A stretch of 64,000 bases of DNA from Pseudomonas batumici (lineage in GTDB: Bacteria; Pseudomonadota; Gammaproteobacteria; Pseudomonadales; Pseudomonadaceae). Of this stretch, positions 27,516 to 37,452 are shown piece by piece. Positions within the stretch are counted from its first letter, which is position 1; every line of letters starts with the position of its first letter. The position numbers were made by a program, and so were the translations under genes. The notes below the pieces were generated by a model, which worked only from the letters and a program-made list of their open reading frames with translations, was not told the origin of the DNA and searched no databases. The stretch is taken from positions 1-64,000 of the forward strand of contig NZ_JXDG01000005.1 in assembly GCF_000820515.1 (NCBI RefSeq), in the 5' to 3' direction.

Positions 27516-29318
27516 TCAGAACCACTCGTCCTGCATGGCCAGGCAGGTGTCGTCACGGCTTTCCAGAATCGCCAGTTCATGATGGCAGCCCGGTACTTCC
27601 CAGGTGAGGAAGTAGCGCGCGGCCTGCAGCTTGCCCTTGTAGAAGGGCAGGTCCGCCGGATTGCCCCTGGCCAGCCCTTCTTCGGCCCGGACCGCCTGTT
27701 CCAGCCAGCGCCAGCCGATGACCGTATGCCCGAAGGCCTTGAGGTACAGCGCCGAGTTGGCGAGGCTGCTGTTGACCTTGCCCTGGGCCAGGTCGGTCAG
27801 CAGGCCCAGGGTCACGCTCTGCAGGCGCGCCACCAGCGCCTCCAGCGGCTGGCGCAAGGCATCCAGCGAGGTGTGCGCGGCGGCCCGTTGCGCCGTGTCG
27901 GCGATCAATCGAATCAACTGCTTCAGCCCGGCCCCGCCGTTCTGCGCCAGTTTGCGCCCCAGCAGGTCGAGGGACTGAATGCCGTGGGTGCCTTCGTGAA
28001 TCGGGTTCAGCCGGTTGTCGCGGTAGTACTGCTCCACCGGGTATTCGCGGGTGTAGCCGTGGCCGCCGAGGATCTGGATCGCCAGCTCGTTGGCTTTCAG
28101 GCAGAACTCCGACGGCCAGGATTTGACGATGGGGGTCAGCAGGTCGAGCAGTTCATGGGCCTGCCGGCGTTCCTCCTCGGACGCCAATGTGCTGGTGTCA
28201 TCGAACAGGCGCGCGGCGTACAGGCCGAGGTCGAAGGCGCCTTCGACGTAGGCTTTCTGGGTCAGCAGCATGCGCTTGACGTCGGCGTGCTGGACAATCG
28301 AAACCGGCGCGGTGGTCGGGTCCTTGCTGTCGGGCAGGCGGCCCTGCGGGCGTTCCCGGGCATACTCCAGGGAATACAGGTAGCCGGCATAGCCGAGCAT
28401 CACCGCACCCATGCCGACGCCGATCCGTGCTTCGTTCATCATCTGGAACATGTAGCTCAGGCCATGGTGCGGCTTGCCCACCAGATAGCCGACACAGTTG
28501 CCGTTATCGCCGAAGTTCAGCGCGGTGGAGGTGGTGCCGCGCCAGCCCATCTTGTGGAACAGCCCGGCCAGCAGCACATCGTTGCGCGGGCCGAGGCTGC
28601 CGTCGTCGTTGACCAGGAACTTGGGCACGATAAACAGCGAAATGCCCTTCACCCCGGGCGGGGCGTCCGGCAGCTTGGCCAGGACCATGTGCACGATGTT
28701 TTCCGACAGCGGATGGTCGCCGCCGGAGATGAAGATCTTGTTGCCCTTGAGTCGGTAGCTGCCGTCGGCGGCAGGTTCCGCGCGGGTACGGATATCGGAC
28801 AGCGAAGAGCCGGCGTGGGGCTCGGTCAGGGCCATGGTGCCGAAGAAGCGCCCGTCGATCATCGGTTGCAGGAAGCGGTGCTTTTGCTCGTCGCTGCCGA
28901 AACTCTCGATCAGGTTCGCCGCGCCCATGGTCAGGAACGGGTAGGACGTCGAGGCGGCGTTGGCCGACTGGAAGTGGGCGAAGCAGGCCTGGGACAGCAG
29001 GGTCGGCAACTGCATGCCGCCCGCCTCGAAGCTGCGCGCGGCATTGAGAAAGCCGGCCTCCAGGAAGGCGTCGACGGCCGGCTTGACTTCCGGGATCAGG
29101 ATGGCCTCGCCGTTTTCGTAGCGCGGTTCGTTTTCATCGTTCTTGCGGTTGTGCGGGGCAAAGAACTTTTCGGCGAGGGTGCGGGCGGTACCGATAGCTG
29201 CATCGAAGGTTTCCCGGGAATGCTCGGCGAATCGCTCGCGCTGGGTCAGGCCCTCGGCATCGAGGACTTCGTACAGCTCGAAAGCCAGATTGCGGGAACT
29301 GAGCAGCATCTCGGACAT
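27516..29318 (-). CDS. Acyl-CoA dehydrogenase (FadE-type, with N- and C-terminal extension domains)
   Basis: A 600-residue flavoenzyme. MALTEPHAGSSLSDIRTRAEP is the FAD-binding acyl-CoA dehydrogenase signature. RLKGNKIFISGGDH follows, and QILGGHGYTREYPVEQYYRD with IHEGTHGIQSLDLLGRK is the second family signature including the catalytic Glu of the long FadE5-like group. The first ~60 and last ~120 residues match the N- and C-terminal extra domains of this subgroup. It performs the first step of beta-oxidation on an acyl-CoA of unknown chain length. It is a single gene with REP elements on both flanks. Confidence 0.92.
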   Translation of the reverse strand: MSEMLLSSRNLAFELYEVLDAEGLTQRERFAEHSRETFDAAIGTARTLAEKFFAPHNRKNDENEPRYENGEAILIPEVKPAVDAFLEAGFLNAARSFEAGGMQLPTLLSQACFAHFQSANAASTSYPFLTMGAANLIESFGSDEQKHRFLQPMIDGRFFGTMALTEPHAGSSLSDIRTRAEPAADGSYRLKGNKIFISGGDHPLSENIVHMVLAKLPDAPPGVKGISLFIVPKFLVNDDGSLGPRNDVLLAGLFHKMGWRGTTSTALNFGDNGNCVGYLVGKPHHGLSYMFQMMNEARIGVGMGAVMLGYAGYLYSLEYARERPQGRLPDSKDPTTAPVSIVQHADVKRMLLTQKAYVEGAFDLGLYAARLFDDTSTLASEEERRQAHELLDLLTPIVKSWPSEFCLKANELAIQILGGHGYTREYPVEQYYRDNRLNPIHEGTHGIQSLDLLGRKLAQNGGAGLKQLIRLIADTAQRAAAHTSLDALRQPLEALVARLQSVTLGLLTDLAQGKVNSSLANSALYLKAFGHTVIGWRWLEQAVRAEEGLARGNPADLPFYKGKLQAARYFLTWEVPGCHHELAILESRDDTCLAMQDEWF

Positions 29319-29444
29319 GGCGGCCTACCTGTTGGGGAGTGGGCCGAGTCTAGGCGGCTGAATAAGTGGTGCCTAGCAAGATTGATATGGGTGATGGAGG
29401 GGCAGAATTCAGAGAGGTGTGTTGCCTGGGCTGGTTCTAATGTT

Positions 29445-29545
29445 TGTAGGAGCGAGCTTGCTCGCGATGGACGTCAACGATAACGCGGGGTATCTGATAC
29501 TCCGCGGTGTCTGGACTACCATCGCGAGCAAGCTCGCTCCTACAA
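29445..29545. repeat. REPIN, TGTAGGAGCGAGCTTGCTCGCGATGG type
   Basis: TGTAGGAGCGAGCTTGCTCG at 29445-29464 and its inverted copy ending at 29545 flank a spacer of about 50 bp; each arm also contains its own palindrome. This is the third REP subfamily in the window and one of the most common in P. fluorescens-group genomes. It lies immediately after the putA stop (minus strand). Confidence 0.85.
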
Positions 29546-29550
29546 ATTGC

Positions 29551-32500
29551 TTAACCGATCGTCATCAGGCTGGCGTTACCGCCTGCCGCTGCGGTGTTGA
29601 CGCTCAACGCCCGCTCGATCACCAGGCGCTCCAGCGCAATGCCGGTTTCACCCTGGGACAGGCCATGCACGCCGACAATGGCGCCGTTACGCTGGGCGAC
29701 CTGCTGGCAAACGTCGCGCAACTGGTCGGAATGACCGTGGTGCAGCACCGCATCGAACACCACCTCGTCCTTGCTCCAGTCGGCCACGCGGCGGATGCGC
29801 GCCTGCACCTCTTTCGGCAAGCGTGCGTAGAGCGCCTTGGCCGCTTCGCCTTCCGGCCAGACCGCCGAGCCGCCCACGGCCAATACCGCCGCCAGTTGCG
29901 TCAACAGGTCGCCTTCGATTTCCGCCAGGCACAGCACATGCTCGCGCGGCAGGATGGCGTAGCTGTTGCGCTCGCCCGTCGGACCGTTGAGTACACGGGT
30001 AATACCGCTTTGCGACTGCGCGGCGAAGGTCACGCACAGCGCGCCGAGGTCTGCCAGCTTCTGGCTGTCGGCCCAGGCCTGCAGGGCGTTGAGCGGCTGG
30101 AGCAGCGTTTCGCGCAGGCGCCCATCCGGTGCGACCAGGGTGTCGCCGCGGGCGAAGGCCTGTTCGATGGCATCCGTCGGTCGCGTCGACAGCAGGCGAT
30201 ACAGGTACAGCGGCCCGCCGGCTTTCGGCCCGGTGCCGGACAACCCTTCGCCACCGAACGGTTGCACGCCGACCACGGCGCCGACGATGTTGCGGTTCAC
30301 ATAGACGTTACCGGCGTGGACATTGTCGATCACCTTGGCAATGGTCTCGTCGATGCGGGTGTGCACGCCGAGGGTCAGGCCGTAGCCGGACGCATTGATC
30401 TGCGCGATCAACTGGTCGATGTCCTTGCGCTTGTAGCGCACCACGTGCAGCACCGGGCCGAAGATCTCCCGTTGCAGTTCGTCGAGGCTTTCCAGTTCGA
30501 TCAGGGTCGGCATGACGAAGGTGCCGCGCTTGCATTCCTCGCCATCGGCGATGGCCATCTGATACACCGTGCGGCCTTTGTCGCGCATCGCCTGGATGTG
30601 TTTCTCGATGCCGGCCTTGGCCTCGGCATCGATCACCGGGCCGATATCCACCGACAGGCGCTCCGGGTTGCCCAGGCGACTTTCGGCCATGGCGCCCTTG
30701 AGCATTTCGATCACGCGGTCGGCGGAATCCTCCTGCAGGCACAGGACGCGCAGGGCCGAGCAGCGTTGGCCGGCGCTGTCGAAGGCCGAGGACACGACAT
30801 CGATCACCACCTGTTCGGTCAGCGCCGAGGAGTCGACGATCATCGCGTTCTGCCCGCCGGTTTCGGCGATCAGCGGAATCGGTCGGCCCTGGGTGTCCAG
30901 GCGACCGGCGACATTGCGTTGCAGCAGGCGCGCCACTTCGGTGGAGCCGGTGAACATCACACCCTTGACCCGTTCGTCACCCACCAGGCGCGCGCCGACG
31001 GTTTCACCACGGCCTGGCAGCAGTTGCACCACGCCTTCGGGGATGCCGGCCTCGAGCAGCAGGCGCACGGCCTGGGCGGCGATCAGCGGGGTCTGTTCGG
31101 CGGGCTTGGCCAGTACCGGGTTGCCGGCGGCCAGTGCTGCGGCCACCTGGCCGCTGAAGATCGCCAGCGGGAAGTTCCACGGGCTGATGCACACCACCGG
31201 GCCCAGCGGGCGGTGGGCGTCGTTGCTGAAGTCGTTGCGCGCCTGCACCGCGTAGTAACGCAGGAAGTCCACGGCTTCACGCACTTCGGCGATGGCGTTG
31301 GCGAAGGTCTTGCCGGCCTCGCGGACCAGCAGGCCCATCAGCGGCTGGATCTCGCCTTCCATCAGGTCGGCGGCGCGTTCGAGGATCGCCGCGCGTTCGC
31401 TCGGCGGGGTGGCCTGCCAGATCGGCGCGGCGTTCAGTGCGCACTGCACCGCATTGTCGGCGTCCTCGGTCGTGGCTTCCTGGACATAGCCCACCAGGTC
31501 GCGATGGTCCGAGGGGTTGAGCACCGGCGCCGGCGTTTCGTTGCTGACAACGCAGCCCAGCAGCGGCACGGCTTTCCAGTCGTTGTGGGCGCTGGCCAGC
31601 AGCGCGCAGGAGAGCGACGCCAGGCGATGTTCGTTGGCCATGTCGATGCCGGCGGAGTTGGCCCGGTCGCGGCCATAAAGGTCGCGCGGCAGGGGAATGC
31701 GCGGGTGCGGCAGGCCGAAGCCGCCTTCCAGGGTCGCCATCTGCTCGATGCTGGCCACCGGATCGGCCACCAGTTCCTGAATCGAGATGGACTGGTCGGC
31801 AATGCGGTTGACGAACGAGGTGTTGGCGCCGTTTTCCAGCAGGCGGCGGACCAGGTACGCCAGCAGGGTTTCGTGGGTACCGACCGGGGCGTACACGCGG
31901 CACGGACGGTTCAGCTTGCCTTCGGAAACCTTGCCGACCACCTGTTCGTAGAGGGGTTCACCCATGCCGTGGAGGCACTGGAATTCGTACTGGCCCGGGT
32001 AATAGTTCTGCCCGGCGATATGGTAGATGGCCGACAGGGTGTGGGCGTTGTGGGTGGCGAACTGCGGGTAGATGACTTCCGGTACCGACAGCAGTTTGCG
32101 CGCGCAGGCGATATAGGACACGTCGGTGTACACCTTGCGGGTATAGACCGGATAGCCTTCCAGGCCTTCGACCTGGGCACGCTTGATTTCGCTGTCCCAG
32201 TACGCGCCCTTGACCAGGCGGATCATCAGGCGATGACGGCTGCGGCGAGCCAGGTCGATCACGTAGTCGATCACATACGGGCAGCGTTTCTGGTAGGCCT
32301 GGATCACGAAGCCGATGCCGTTCCAGCCGCTCAGCTGCGGTTCGAAGCACAGGCGCTCCAGCAGGTCCAGGGACAGCTCGAGGCGGTCGGCCTCTTCGGC
32401 GTCGATGTTCAGGCCGATGTCATATTGCTTGGCCAGCAGGGTCAGCGCCAGCAGGCGCGGGTACAGCTCGTCCATCACGCGTTCGTACTGGGCGCGGCTG

Positions 32501-33504
32501 TAGCGCGGGTGCAGCGCCGACAGCTTGATGGAAATGCCCGGGCCTTCGTAGATGCCACGACCGTGGGAAGCCTTGCCGATCGAATGGATGGCCTGCTCGT
32601 AGGAGCCCAGGTATTTCTGTGCGTCGTGCTCGGTCAGTGCCGCTTCGCCGAGCATGTCGTAGGAATAGCGGAAGCCCTTGGCTTCGAACTTGCTGGCGTT
32701 GGCCAGGGCTTCGGCGATGGTTTCGCCGGTGACGAACTGCTCGCCCATCAGGCGCATGGCCATGTCCACGCCCTTGCGGATCATCGGCTCGCCGCTCTTG
32801 CCGATGATGCGGCTCAGGGAGGAGGTCAGGCCGGCTTCGTTGTGGGTGGCAACCAGCTTGCCGGTCAGCAGCAGGCCCCAGGTGGCGGCGTTGACGAACA
32901 GCGACGGGCTGTTGCCCAGGTGCGGTTGCCAGTTGCCGGTGCTGATCTTGTCGCGGATCAGGGCGTCACGGGTGCCTTTGTCCGGGATGCGCAACAGGGC
33001 TTCGGCCAGGCACATCAATGCCACGCCTTCCTGGGACGACAGGGAGAACTCCTGCAGCAGCCCCTGGACGATGCCGGCACGGCCGCCGGCGCTCTTCTGG
33101 TTGCGCAATTTTTCGGCAATCGACGCGGCCAGCTTGTGGCTGGCTTCGGCCATCGGCGCCGGCAGGCGGGCCTGCTCCAGCAGCATGGGTACCACTTCCG
33201 GTTCCGGACGGCGGTAGGCGGCGGTGATGGCGGCCCGCAGGACCGATTGCGGCAGGATGCTTTCGGCGAATTCCAGGAAGCACTGATGGGCGTGGTCGCT
33301 AGGGACGTCGCCGCCGTCTTCGGCGTCGCTACGGGGCGCGCCGTTGATTTCACCCAGGGTTGCACCGCTCTCGAGCTTTTCCAGGTAGTTGAAAATGGCT
33401 TGCTTGATCAGCCAGTGGGGCGTGCGGTCAATCGAGTGGGCCGCGGCCTTCAGGCGCTCGCGGGTCGGGTCGTCGAGTTTGACCCCAAGGGTGGTCGTAG
33501 CCAT
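29551..33504 (-). CDS. putA: Trifunctional PutA: transcriptional repressor, proline dehydrogenase, P5C dehydrogenase
   Basis: 1317 residues (E. coli PutA 1320). Residues 1-50 form a ribbon-helix-helix DNA-binding domain (TTLGVKLDDPTRERLKAAA). The FAD-dependent proline dehydrogenase barrel (about 180-560) has IRLVKGAYWDSEIK and YTRKVYTDVSYIACARKLL. The P5C dehydrogenase (about 640-1100) has FTGSTEVARLLQRN, ETGGQNAMIVDSSA and the catalytic Cys in SAGQRCSALRVL. It oxidises proline to glutamate at the membrane and, without proline, represses put transcription. ATG 33504 is chosen because the RHH domain starts there; upstream open frame is chance. Divergent from putP. Confidence 0.97.
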   Translation of the reverse strand: MATTTLGVKLDDPTRERLKAAAHSIDRTPHWLIKQAIFNYLEKLESGATLGEINGAPRSDAEDGGDVPSDHAHQCFLEFAESILPQSVLRAAITAAYRRPEPEVVPMLLEQARLPAPMAEASHKLAASIAEKLRNQKSAGGRAGIVQGLLQEFSLSSQEGVALMCLAEALLRIPDKGTRDALIRDKISTGNWQPHLGNSPSLFVNAATWGLLLTGKLVATHNEAGLTSSLSRIIGKSGEPMIRKGVDMAMRLMGEQFVTGETIAEALANASKFEAKGFRYSYDMLGEAALTEHDAQKYLGSYEQAIHSIGKASHGRGIYEGPGISIKLSALHPRYSRAQYERVMDELYPRLLALTLLAKQYDIGLNIDAEEADRLELSLDLLERLCFEPQLSGWNGIGFVIQAYQKRCPYVIDYVIDLARRSRHRLMIRLVKGAYWDSEIKRAQVEGLEGYPVYTRKVYTDVSYIACARKLLSVPEVIYPQFATHNAHTLSAIYHIAGQNYYPGQYEFQCLHGMGEPLYEQVVGKVSEGKLNRPCRVYAPVGTHETLLAYLVRRLLENGANTSFVNRIADQSISIQELVADPVASIEQMATLEGGFGLPHPRIPLPRDLYGRDRANSAGIDMANEHRLASLSCALLASAHNDWKAVPLLGCVVSNETPAPVLNPSDHRDLVGYVQEATTEDADNAVQCALNAAPIWQATPPSERAAILERAADLMEGEIQPLMGLLVREAGKTFANAIAEVREAVDFLRYYAVQARNDFSNDAHRPLGPVVCISPWNFPLAIFSGQVAAALAAGNPVLAKPAEQTPLIAAQAVRLLLEAGIPEGVVQLLPGRGETVGARLVGDERVKGVMFTGSTEVARLLQRNVAGRLDTQGRPIPLIAETGGQNAMIVDSSALTEQVVIDVVSSAFDSAGQRCSALRVLCLQEDSADRVIEMLKGAMAESRLGNPERLSVDIGPVIDAEAKAGIEKHIQAMRDKGRTVYQMAIADGEECKRGTFVMPTLIELESLDELQREIFGPVLHVVRYKRKDIDQLIAQINASGYGLTLGVHTRIDETIAKVIDNVHAGNVYVNRNIVGAVVGVQPFGGEGLSGTGPKAGGPLYLYRLLSTRPTDAIEQAFARGDTLVAPDGRLRETLLQPLNALQAWADSQKLADLGALCVTFAAQSQSGITRVLNGPTGERNSYAILPREHVLCLAEIEGDLLTQLAAVLAVGGSAVWPEGEAAKALYARLPKEVQARIRRVADWSKDEVVFDAVLHHGHSDQLRDVCQQVAQRNGAIVGVHGLSQGETGIALERLVIERALSVNTAAAGGNASLMTIG

Positions 33505-33576
33505 TTTCTTATCCTCATGGTTACCACGATCGCGTGGCATCAGCTGGCGGAAAGAGTAGCGCTGGCTCGATTGAGG

Positions 33577-33815
33577 TGCAACCGGGTGCAACCCTTTTTT
33601 TGCAGGAAAAAACGGCGGCAGATCAGGAATTATTTTCCCGTTTGGGTTTATGGCCTTTGGCCCGAGGTTTTCCGGGTGCCAAGGGTATCTCCTGCACTGA
33701 AAAGGGGCGGTAAACCGTCGGAAAATACGCAAAATTCAATAGGTGCAACTTATTCCGGTGAAATGGGTTGCACCTTATTCGGCTTGTTGAATAGCATCCC
33801 ACGCCGGAGTGCAAC
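33577..33815. promoter_or_regulatory. putA-putP divergent control region with five GTTGCA-type PutA operator motifs
   Basis: The 455-nt spacer (33505-33959) is AT-richer than its surroundings and contains TGCAAC/GTTGCA at 33577-33582, 33587-33592, 33744-33749, 33767-33772 and 33810-33815. GTTGCA is the core bound by the PutA ribbon-helix-helix domain in E. coli. Two sites lie near putA (10 nt apart, same direction) and three cluster 145-216 nt before putP. This arrangement suggests looping autoregulation of both genes by PutA. No gene is seen in the spacer. Confidence 0.7.
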
Positions 33816-33959
33816 CTCCTACATGTCGTAGGTAGCGGCTGACGTTTTTCCTGAGGAAATATCGGTCATAAATGCCCGTCACCTTTAAGCGTCTGACAGA
33901 CATCATTCTTTGCGGCGGTCGGACTGCCGCTCAATAAAAACAATGCCAGGGATTTTTCA

Positions 33960-35444
33960 ATGAGTGTAAGCAACCCAACCCTGATCACGTTCGTGATCTA
34001 TATCGCCGCCATGGTGCTGATCGGCCTGATGGCTTATCGCTCGACCAACAACCTTTCCGATTACATTCTCGGCGGCCGCAGCCTCGGCAGCGTGGTCACC
34101 GCGCTGTCGGCCGGTGCTTCCGACATGAGCGGTTGGTTGCTGATGGGCTTGCCCGGGGCGATCTACCTGTCCGGCCTGTCGGAAAGCTGGATTGCCATCG
34201 GCCTGATCGTCGGTGCCTACCTGAACTGGCTGTTCGTCGCCGGGCGCCTGCGGGTGCAAACCGAGCACAATGGCGATGCGCTGACCCTGCCGGATTATTT
34301 CTCCAGCCGCTTCGAGGACCACGGCGGCCTGCTGCGGATCATTGCGGCGCTGGTGATCCTGGTGTTCTTCACCATCTACTGCGCGTCGGGGATCGTCGCC
34401 GGGGCGCGTCTGTTTGAAAGCACCTTTGGCATGTCCTACGAAACGGCGCTGTGGGCCGGTGCGGCGGCGACCATCGCCTACACCTTCATCGGCGGTTTCC
34501 TGGCGGTCAGTTGGACCGACACCGTGCAGGCCACGCTGATGATCTTTGCGCTGATCCTGACGCCGATCATCGTGCTGCTGGCCACCGGCGGCATCGACAC
34601 CACCTTCCTGGCCATCGAGGCCAAGGACCCGGCCCACTTCGACATGCTCAAGGGCACCACCTTCGTCGGTATCCTTTCGCTGATGGGCTGGGGCCTGGGC
34701 TACTTCGGCCAGCCGCATATCCTGGCGCGCTTCATGGCGGCGGATTCGGTCAAGTCGATCGCCAAGGCCCGGCGCATTTCCATGACCTGGATGATCCTGT
34801 GTCTGGGCGGTACCGTGGCGGTGGGCTTCTTCGGTATCGCCTACTTCTCGGCGCATCCCGATGTGGCCGGCCCCGTGGGCGAGAACCACGAGCGGGTGTT
34901 TATCGAGCTGGCGAAGATCCTCTTCAACCCGTGGATCGCCGGCGTGCTGCTGTCGGCGATCCTGGCGGCGGTGATGAGCACCCTGAGCTGCCAGTTGCTG
35001 GTGTGCTCCAGCGCCCTGACCGAAGACTTCTACAAGACCTTCCTGCGTAAATCGGCTTCCCAGCTGGAGCTGGTCTGGGTCGGTCGCGCCATGGTCCTGC
35101 TGGTGGCGCTGGTGGCCATTGCCCTGGCGGCGAATCCGGAAAACCGTGTCCTGGGCCTGGTGAGCTATGCCTGGGCCGGCTTCGGTGCAGCGTTCGGCCC
35201 GGTGGTGCTGATCTCGGTCATCTGGAAGGACATGACCCGCAATGGCGCCTTGGCCGGGATTCTGGTGGGCGCGATCACCGTGATCGTCTGGAAGCATTTC
35301 AACCTGCTGGGGTTGTACGAAATCATCCCGGGCTTCCTGTTCGCCAGTCTTGCGATCTATGTCGTCAGCCGGATGGGCGCGCCTTCGGCGCTGATGCTGC
35401 AGCGTTTCGCCGCGGCGGAGCAACAGTTCCGCCGGGAACACTGA
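33960..35444 (+). CDS. putP: Sodium/proline symporter
   Basis: A 494-residue member of the sodium:solute symporter family, with about 13 membrane helices and no signal peptide. The sodium-site region ALSAGASDMSGWLLMGLPGA is near residue 45-65, and AILAAVMSTLSCQLLVCSSA carries the helix-9 Ser/Thr residues of PutP. It imports proline with Na+ for PutA. AGGGA lies about 9 nt before the ATG. A stem-loop at 35486-35512 follows the stop. Confidence 0.96.
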   Translation: MSVSNPTLITFVIYIAAMVLIGLMAYRSTNNLSDYILGGRSLGSVVTALSAGASDMSGWLLMGLPGAIYLSGLSESWIAIGLIVGAYLNWLFVAGRLRVQTEHNGDALTLPDYFSSRFEDHGGLLRIIAALVILVFFTIYCASGIVAGARLFESTFGMSYETALWAGAAATIAYTFIGGFLAVSWTDTVQATLMIFALILTPIIVLLATGGIDTTFLAIEAKDPAHFDMLKGTTFVGILSLMGWGLGYFGQPHILARFMAADSVKSIAKARRISMTWMILCLGGTVAVGFFGIAYFSAHPDVAGPVGENHERVFIELAKILFNPWIAGVLLSAILAAVMSTLSCQLLVCSSALTEDFYKTFLRKSASQLELVWVGRAMVLLVALVAIALAANPENRVLGLVSYAWAGFGAAFGPVVLISVIWKDMTRNGALAGILVGAITVIVWKHFNLLGLYEIIPGFLFASLAIYVVSRMGAPSALMLQRFAAAEQQFRREH

Positions 35445-35485
35445 TCGGGAGGGGCTGAGCCCCTGACCCCCAGGTGATCAGAAAT

Positions 35486-35512
35486 CGGCCCGTCTCCCTG
35501 GAGGCGGGCCGT
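35486..35512. terminator. Stem-loop between convergent putP and metY
   Basis: CGGCCCG at 35487-35493 pairs with CGGGCCG at 35505-35511 around a short loop, in the 74-nt gap between two convergent genes. No long T-run follows on the plus strand, so its efficiency as an intrinsic terminator is uncertain; it may serve both directions. Confidence 0.5.
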
Positions 35513-35518
35513 TCCGGT

Positions 35519-36787
35519 TCAGGCACGTAGCGCTTGTTGCAAGTCCTCGAGGATGTCCTCGATCGCCTCGATACCGACTGACAAGCGAATCATTTCCGGT
35601 TTCACGCCGGCCTTGGCCTGTTCGGCTGCGTTCATTTGTCGATGGGTGGTGGAGGCCGGGTGGCAGGCCAGGGACTTGGCGTCGCCGATATTCACCAGGC
35701 GCTTGAAGATCTGCAGTGCATCGTAGAAGCGCACCCCGGCTTCATAGCCACCCTTGAGACCGAACGAGAGGATCGCCGAAGGCTTGCCTTTCATGTACTT
35801 GAGCGCCAGCTCATGGTGCGGGTGGTCCGGCAGGCCGGCGTAACTGACCCAGGCGACTTGCTCGTGAGCCTTGAGGAACTGCGCCACCTTGATCGCGTTG
35901 TCGGTATGCCGTTCCATGCGCAAGGCAAGAGTTTCCAGGCCTTGCAGCAGCAGGAAGGCGTTCATTGGCGCCAGTGCCGCGCCGGTATTGCGCAGCGGCA
36001 CTGTCCGGGCGCGGGCGATAAAGGCCGCCGGGCCGAATTTTTCCGTATAGACCACACCGTGATAGGCGGCTTCCGGGGTGTTCAGGCCGGGAAACTTTTC
36101 CGGGTAGTCGGCCCAGGGGAAGGTCCCGGCATCGACAATTACCCCGCCCAGGGCGTTGCCGTGGCCACCGACGTACTTGGTCACCGAGTGCACGACGATG
36201 TCGGCGCCGAACTGGATCGGCTTGCACAGGATCGGCGTCGCCACGGTGTTGTCGACCATCAGCGGTACGCCGCGGGCGTGGGTCACTTCGGCAAAGCGCT
36301 GGAGATCGACGATATTGCCCGCCGGATTGCCGATGCTTTCGCAATAGACCAGCTTGGTGTTTTCGTCGATCAGCTCGGCGATGGCTTCGGCAGAGTCGTC
36401 GCGGGCGAAGCGCACCTCGACCCCGAAACTCGGCAGCAGGTGGGCGAAGAGGGTGTAGGTGCCGCCATAGAGCTGCGGCGTGGAGACGATATTGTCGCCG
36501 GCGCGGGTCAGGGCCTGGATCGCGTAGTGGATGGCCGCGCTGCCGGCGGACACCGCCAATCCGGCGATCCCGCCTTCCAGGGCGGCGAGGCGCTGTTCCA
36601 GCACGTCGTTGGTGGGGTTCATGATCCGGGTGTAGATATTGCCCGGTACGTCCAGGTTGAACAGGTCGGCGCCGTGCTGGGCGTTATCGAATTCGAAGGC
36701 GACGTTCTGGTAGATGGGCACGGCCACGGCCTTGGTGGTCGGGTCCGACTTGAAACCGTGATGGAGCGCAATCGTTGCGTCTTTCAT
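35519..36787 (-). CDS. metY: O-acetylhomoserine sulfhydrylase / aminocarboxypropyltransferase
   Basis: A 422-residue Cys/Met-metabolism PLP enzyme. The PLP Lys is in ADIVVHSVTKYVGGHGNA, with VDNTVATPILCKP before it and SLACHPASTTHRQ near the end, the pattern of MetY rather than of the shorter MetZ. It makes homocysteine from O-acetylhomoserine and sulfide. The ATG at 36787 gives the family's usual N-terminus (MKDATIALHHGFKSDP). The frame upstream through 38281 is not coding. The 170 nt before it holds no recognised riboswitch. Confidence 0.93.
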   Translation of the reverse strand: MKDATIALHHGFKSDPTTKAVAVPIYQNVAFEFDNAQHGADLFNLDVPGNIYTRIMNPTNDVLEQRLAALEGGIAGLAVSAGSAAIHYAIQALTRAGDNIVSTPQLYGGTYTLFAHLLPSFGVEVRFARDDSAEAIAELIDENTKLVYCESIGNPAGNIVDLQRFAEVTHARGVPLMVDNTVATPILCKPIQFGADIVVHSVTKYVGGHGNALGGVIVDAGTFPWADYPEKFPGLNTPEAAYHGVVYTEKFGPAAFIARARTVPLRNTGAALAPMNAFLLLQGLETLALRMERHTDNAIKVAQFLKAHEQVAWVSYAGLPDHPHHELALKYMKGKPSAILSFGLKGGYEAGVRFYDALQIFKRLVNIGDAKSLACHPASTTHRQMNAAEQAKAGVKPEMIRLSVGIEAIEDILEDLQQALRA

Positions 36788-36957
36788 AAAGTCTCGACTC
36801 AGTGAAATTCCATTAATGAGCACTGCCAGGCAGGTGCGGTCGCTTAATGGTCTCGTGTGTCTGAGTCGCCAATGACCTCGGGTTTCGTGCCCGTGGTCGG
36901 ACCGCAAACCGGCGAGCCAGTGTCCGATACTGGCGCGCAATCGGCAAGTGATCTGGT

Positions 36958-37452
36958 TTAAGCCAGCTCGTTGTCCGCCTGATTGACGAAGATCAGCACG
37001 CCGAGGATCGCCATGTAGAACTTGAAGGCCGGTTCCTGGCCATTCCAGGTCTGCGATTGCCACATCAGGAACCACTCGCCGCCGACCACCATGAAACCGA
37101 AGAACCAGACCAGGAAGCCCACGGTTGCGCCGCTGACGACCCACTGCTTCGCCCGTCCGAAGGTGACGGCCTCGGCCTTGCGCGCTCGCCACAGCGACAG
37201 CGCACCATAGGCCAGCAGCACGGCGGTCAGGCCTTCGCCGAAGATGATCAGCCAATAGGCGGCGTGCCAGAGGGCGGGGCTGGTGATCGCGCGGTACATC
37301 GCGGCATTGTCCGGGAAGGTGGTGTCCATGCTCAGCACGTGGCGGACAAAGGCGAAGTTGGAACCGTAATCGGTGATGTTGTTGAAGGTGACCATGAAGG
37401 CGAAGGTCGCGAGGGCCAGGGTGAGGACAATCTTGGCGTAGCGGGTGGTCAT
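36958..37452 (-). CDS. DUF2165 family integral membrane protein
   Basis: A 164-residue protein with four hydrophobic segments (KIVLTLALATFAFMVTFNNI, the AAYWLIIFGEGLTAVLLAYG region, VSGATVGFLVWFFGFMVVGG, FKFYMAILGVLIFV) and the DUF2165 motifs FNNITDYGSNFAFVRHV and GGEWFLMWQS. Function unknown. ATG 37452 has AAGGA 8-10 nt upstream. It stands alone, divergent from rlmJ, with metY downstream in the same direction 170 nt away. Confidence 0.88.
   Translation of the reverse strand: MTTRYAKIVLTLALATFAFMVTFNNITDYGSNFAFVRHVLSMDTTFPDNAAMYRAITSPALWHAAYWLIIFGEGLTAVLLAYGALSLWRARKAEAVTFGRAKQWVVSGATVGFLVWFFGFMVVGGEWFLMWQSQTWNGQEPAFKFYMAILGVLIFVNQADNELA

Noticed and set aside
29419..33831. A 1470-codon open frame on the plus strand
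   Set aside because: Antisense shadow of putA with no recognisable domain and the same biased composition.
33957..35441. A 494-codon minus-strand frame opposite putP
   Set aside because: Almost exact mirror of the putP frame; putP has symporter motifs and a ribosome binding site, the mirror has neither.
36788..36957. A possible SAM or SAH riboswitch before metY
   Set aside because: Short inverted segments exist, but none matches the core of a known SAM/SAH riboswitch class.
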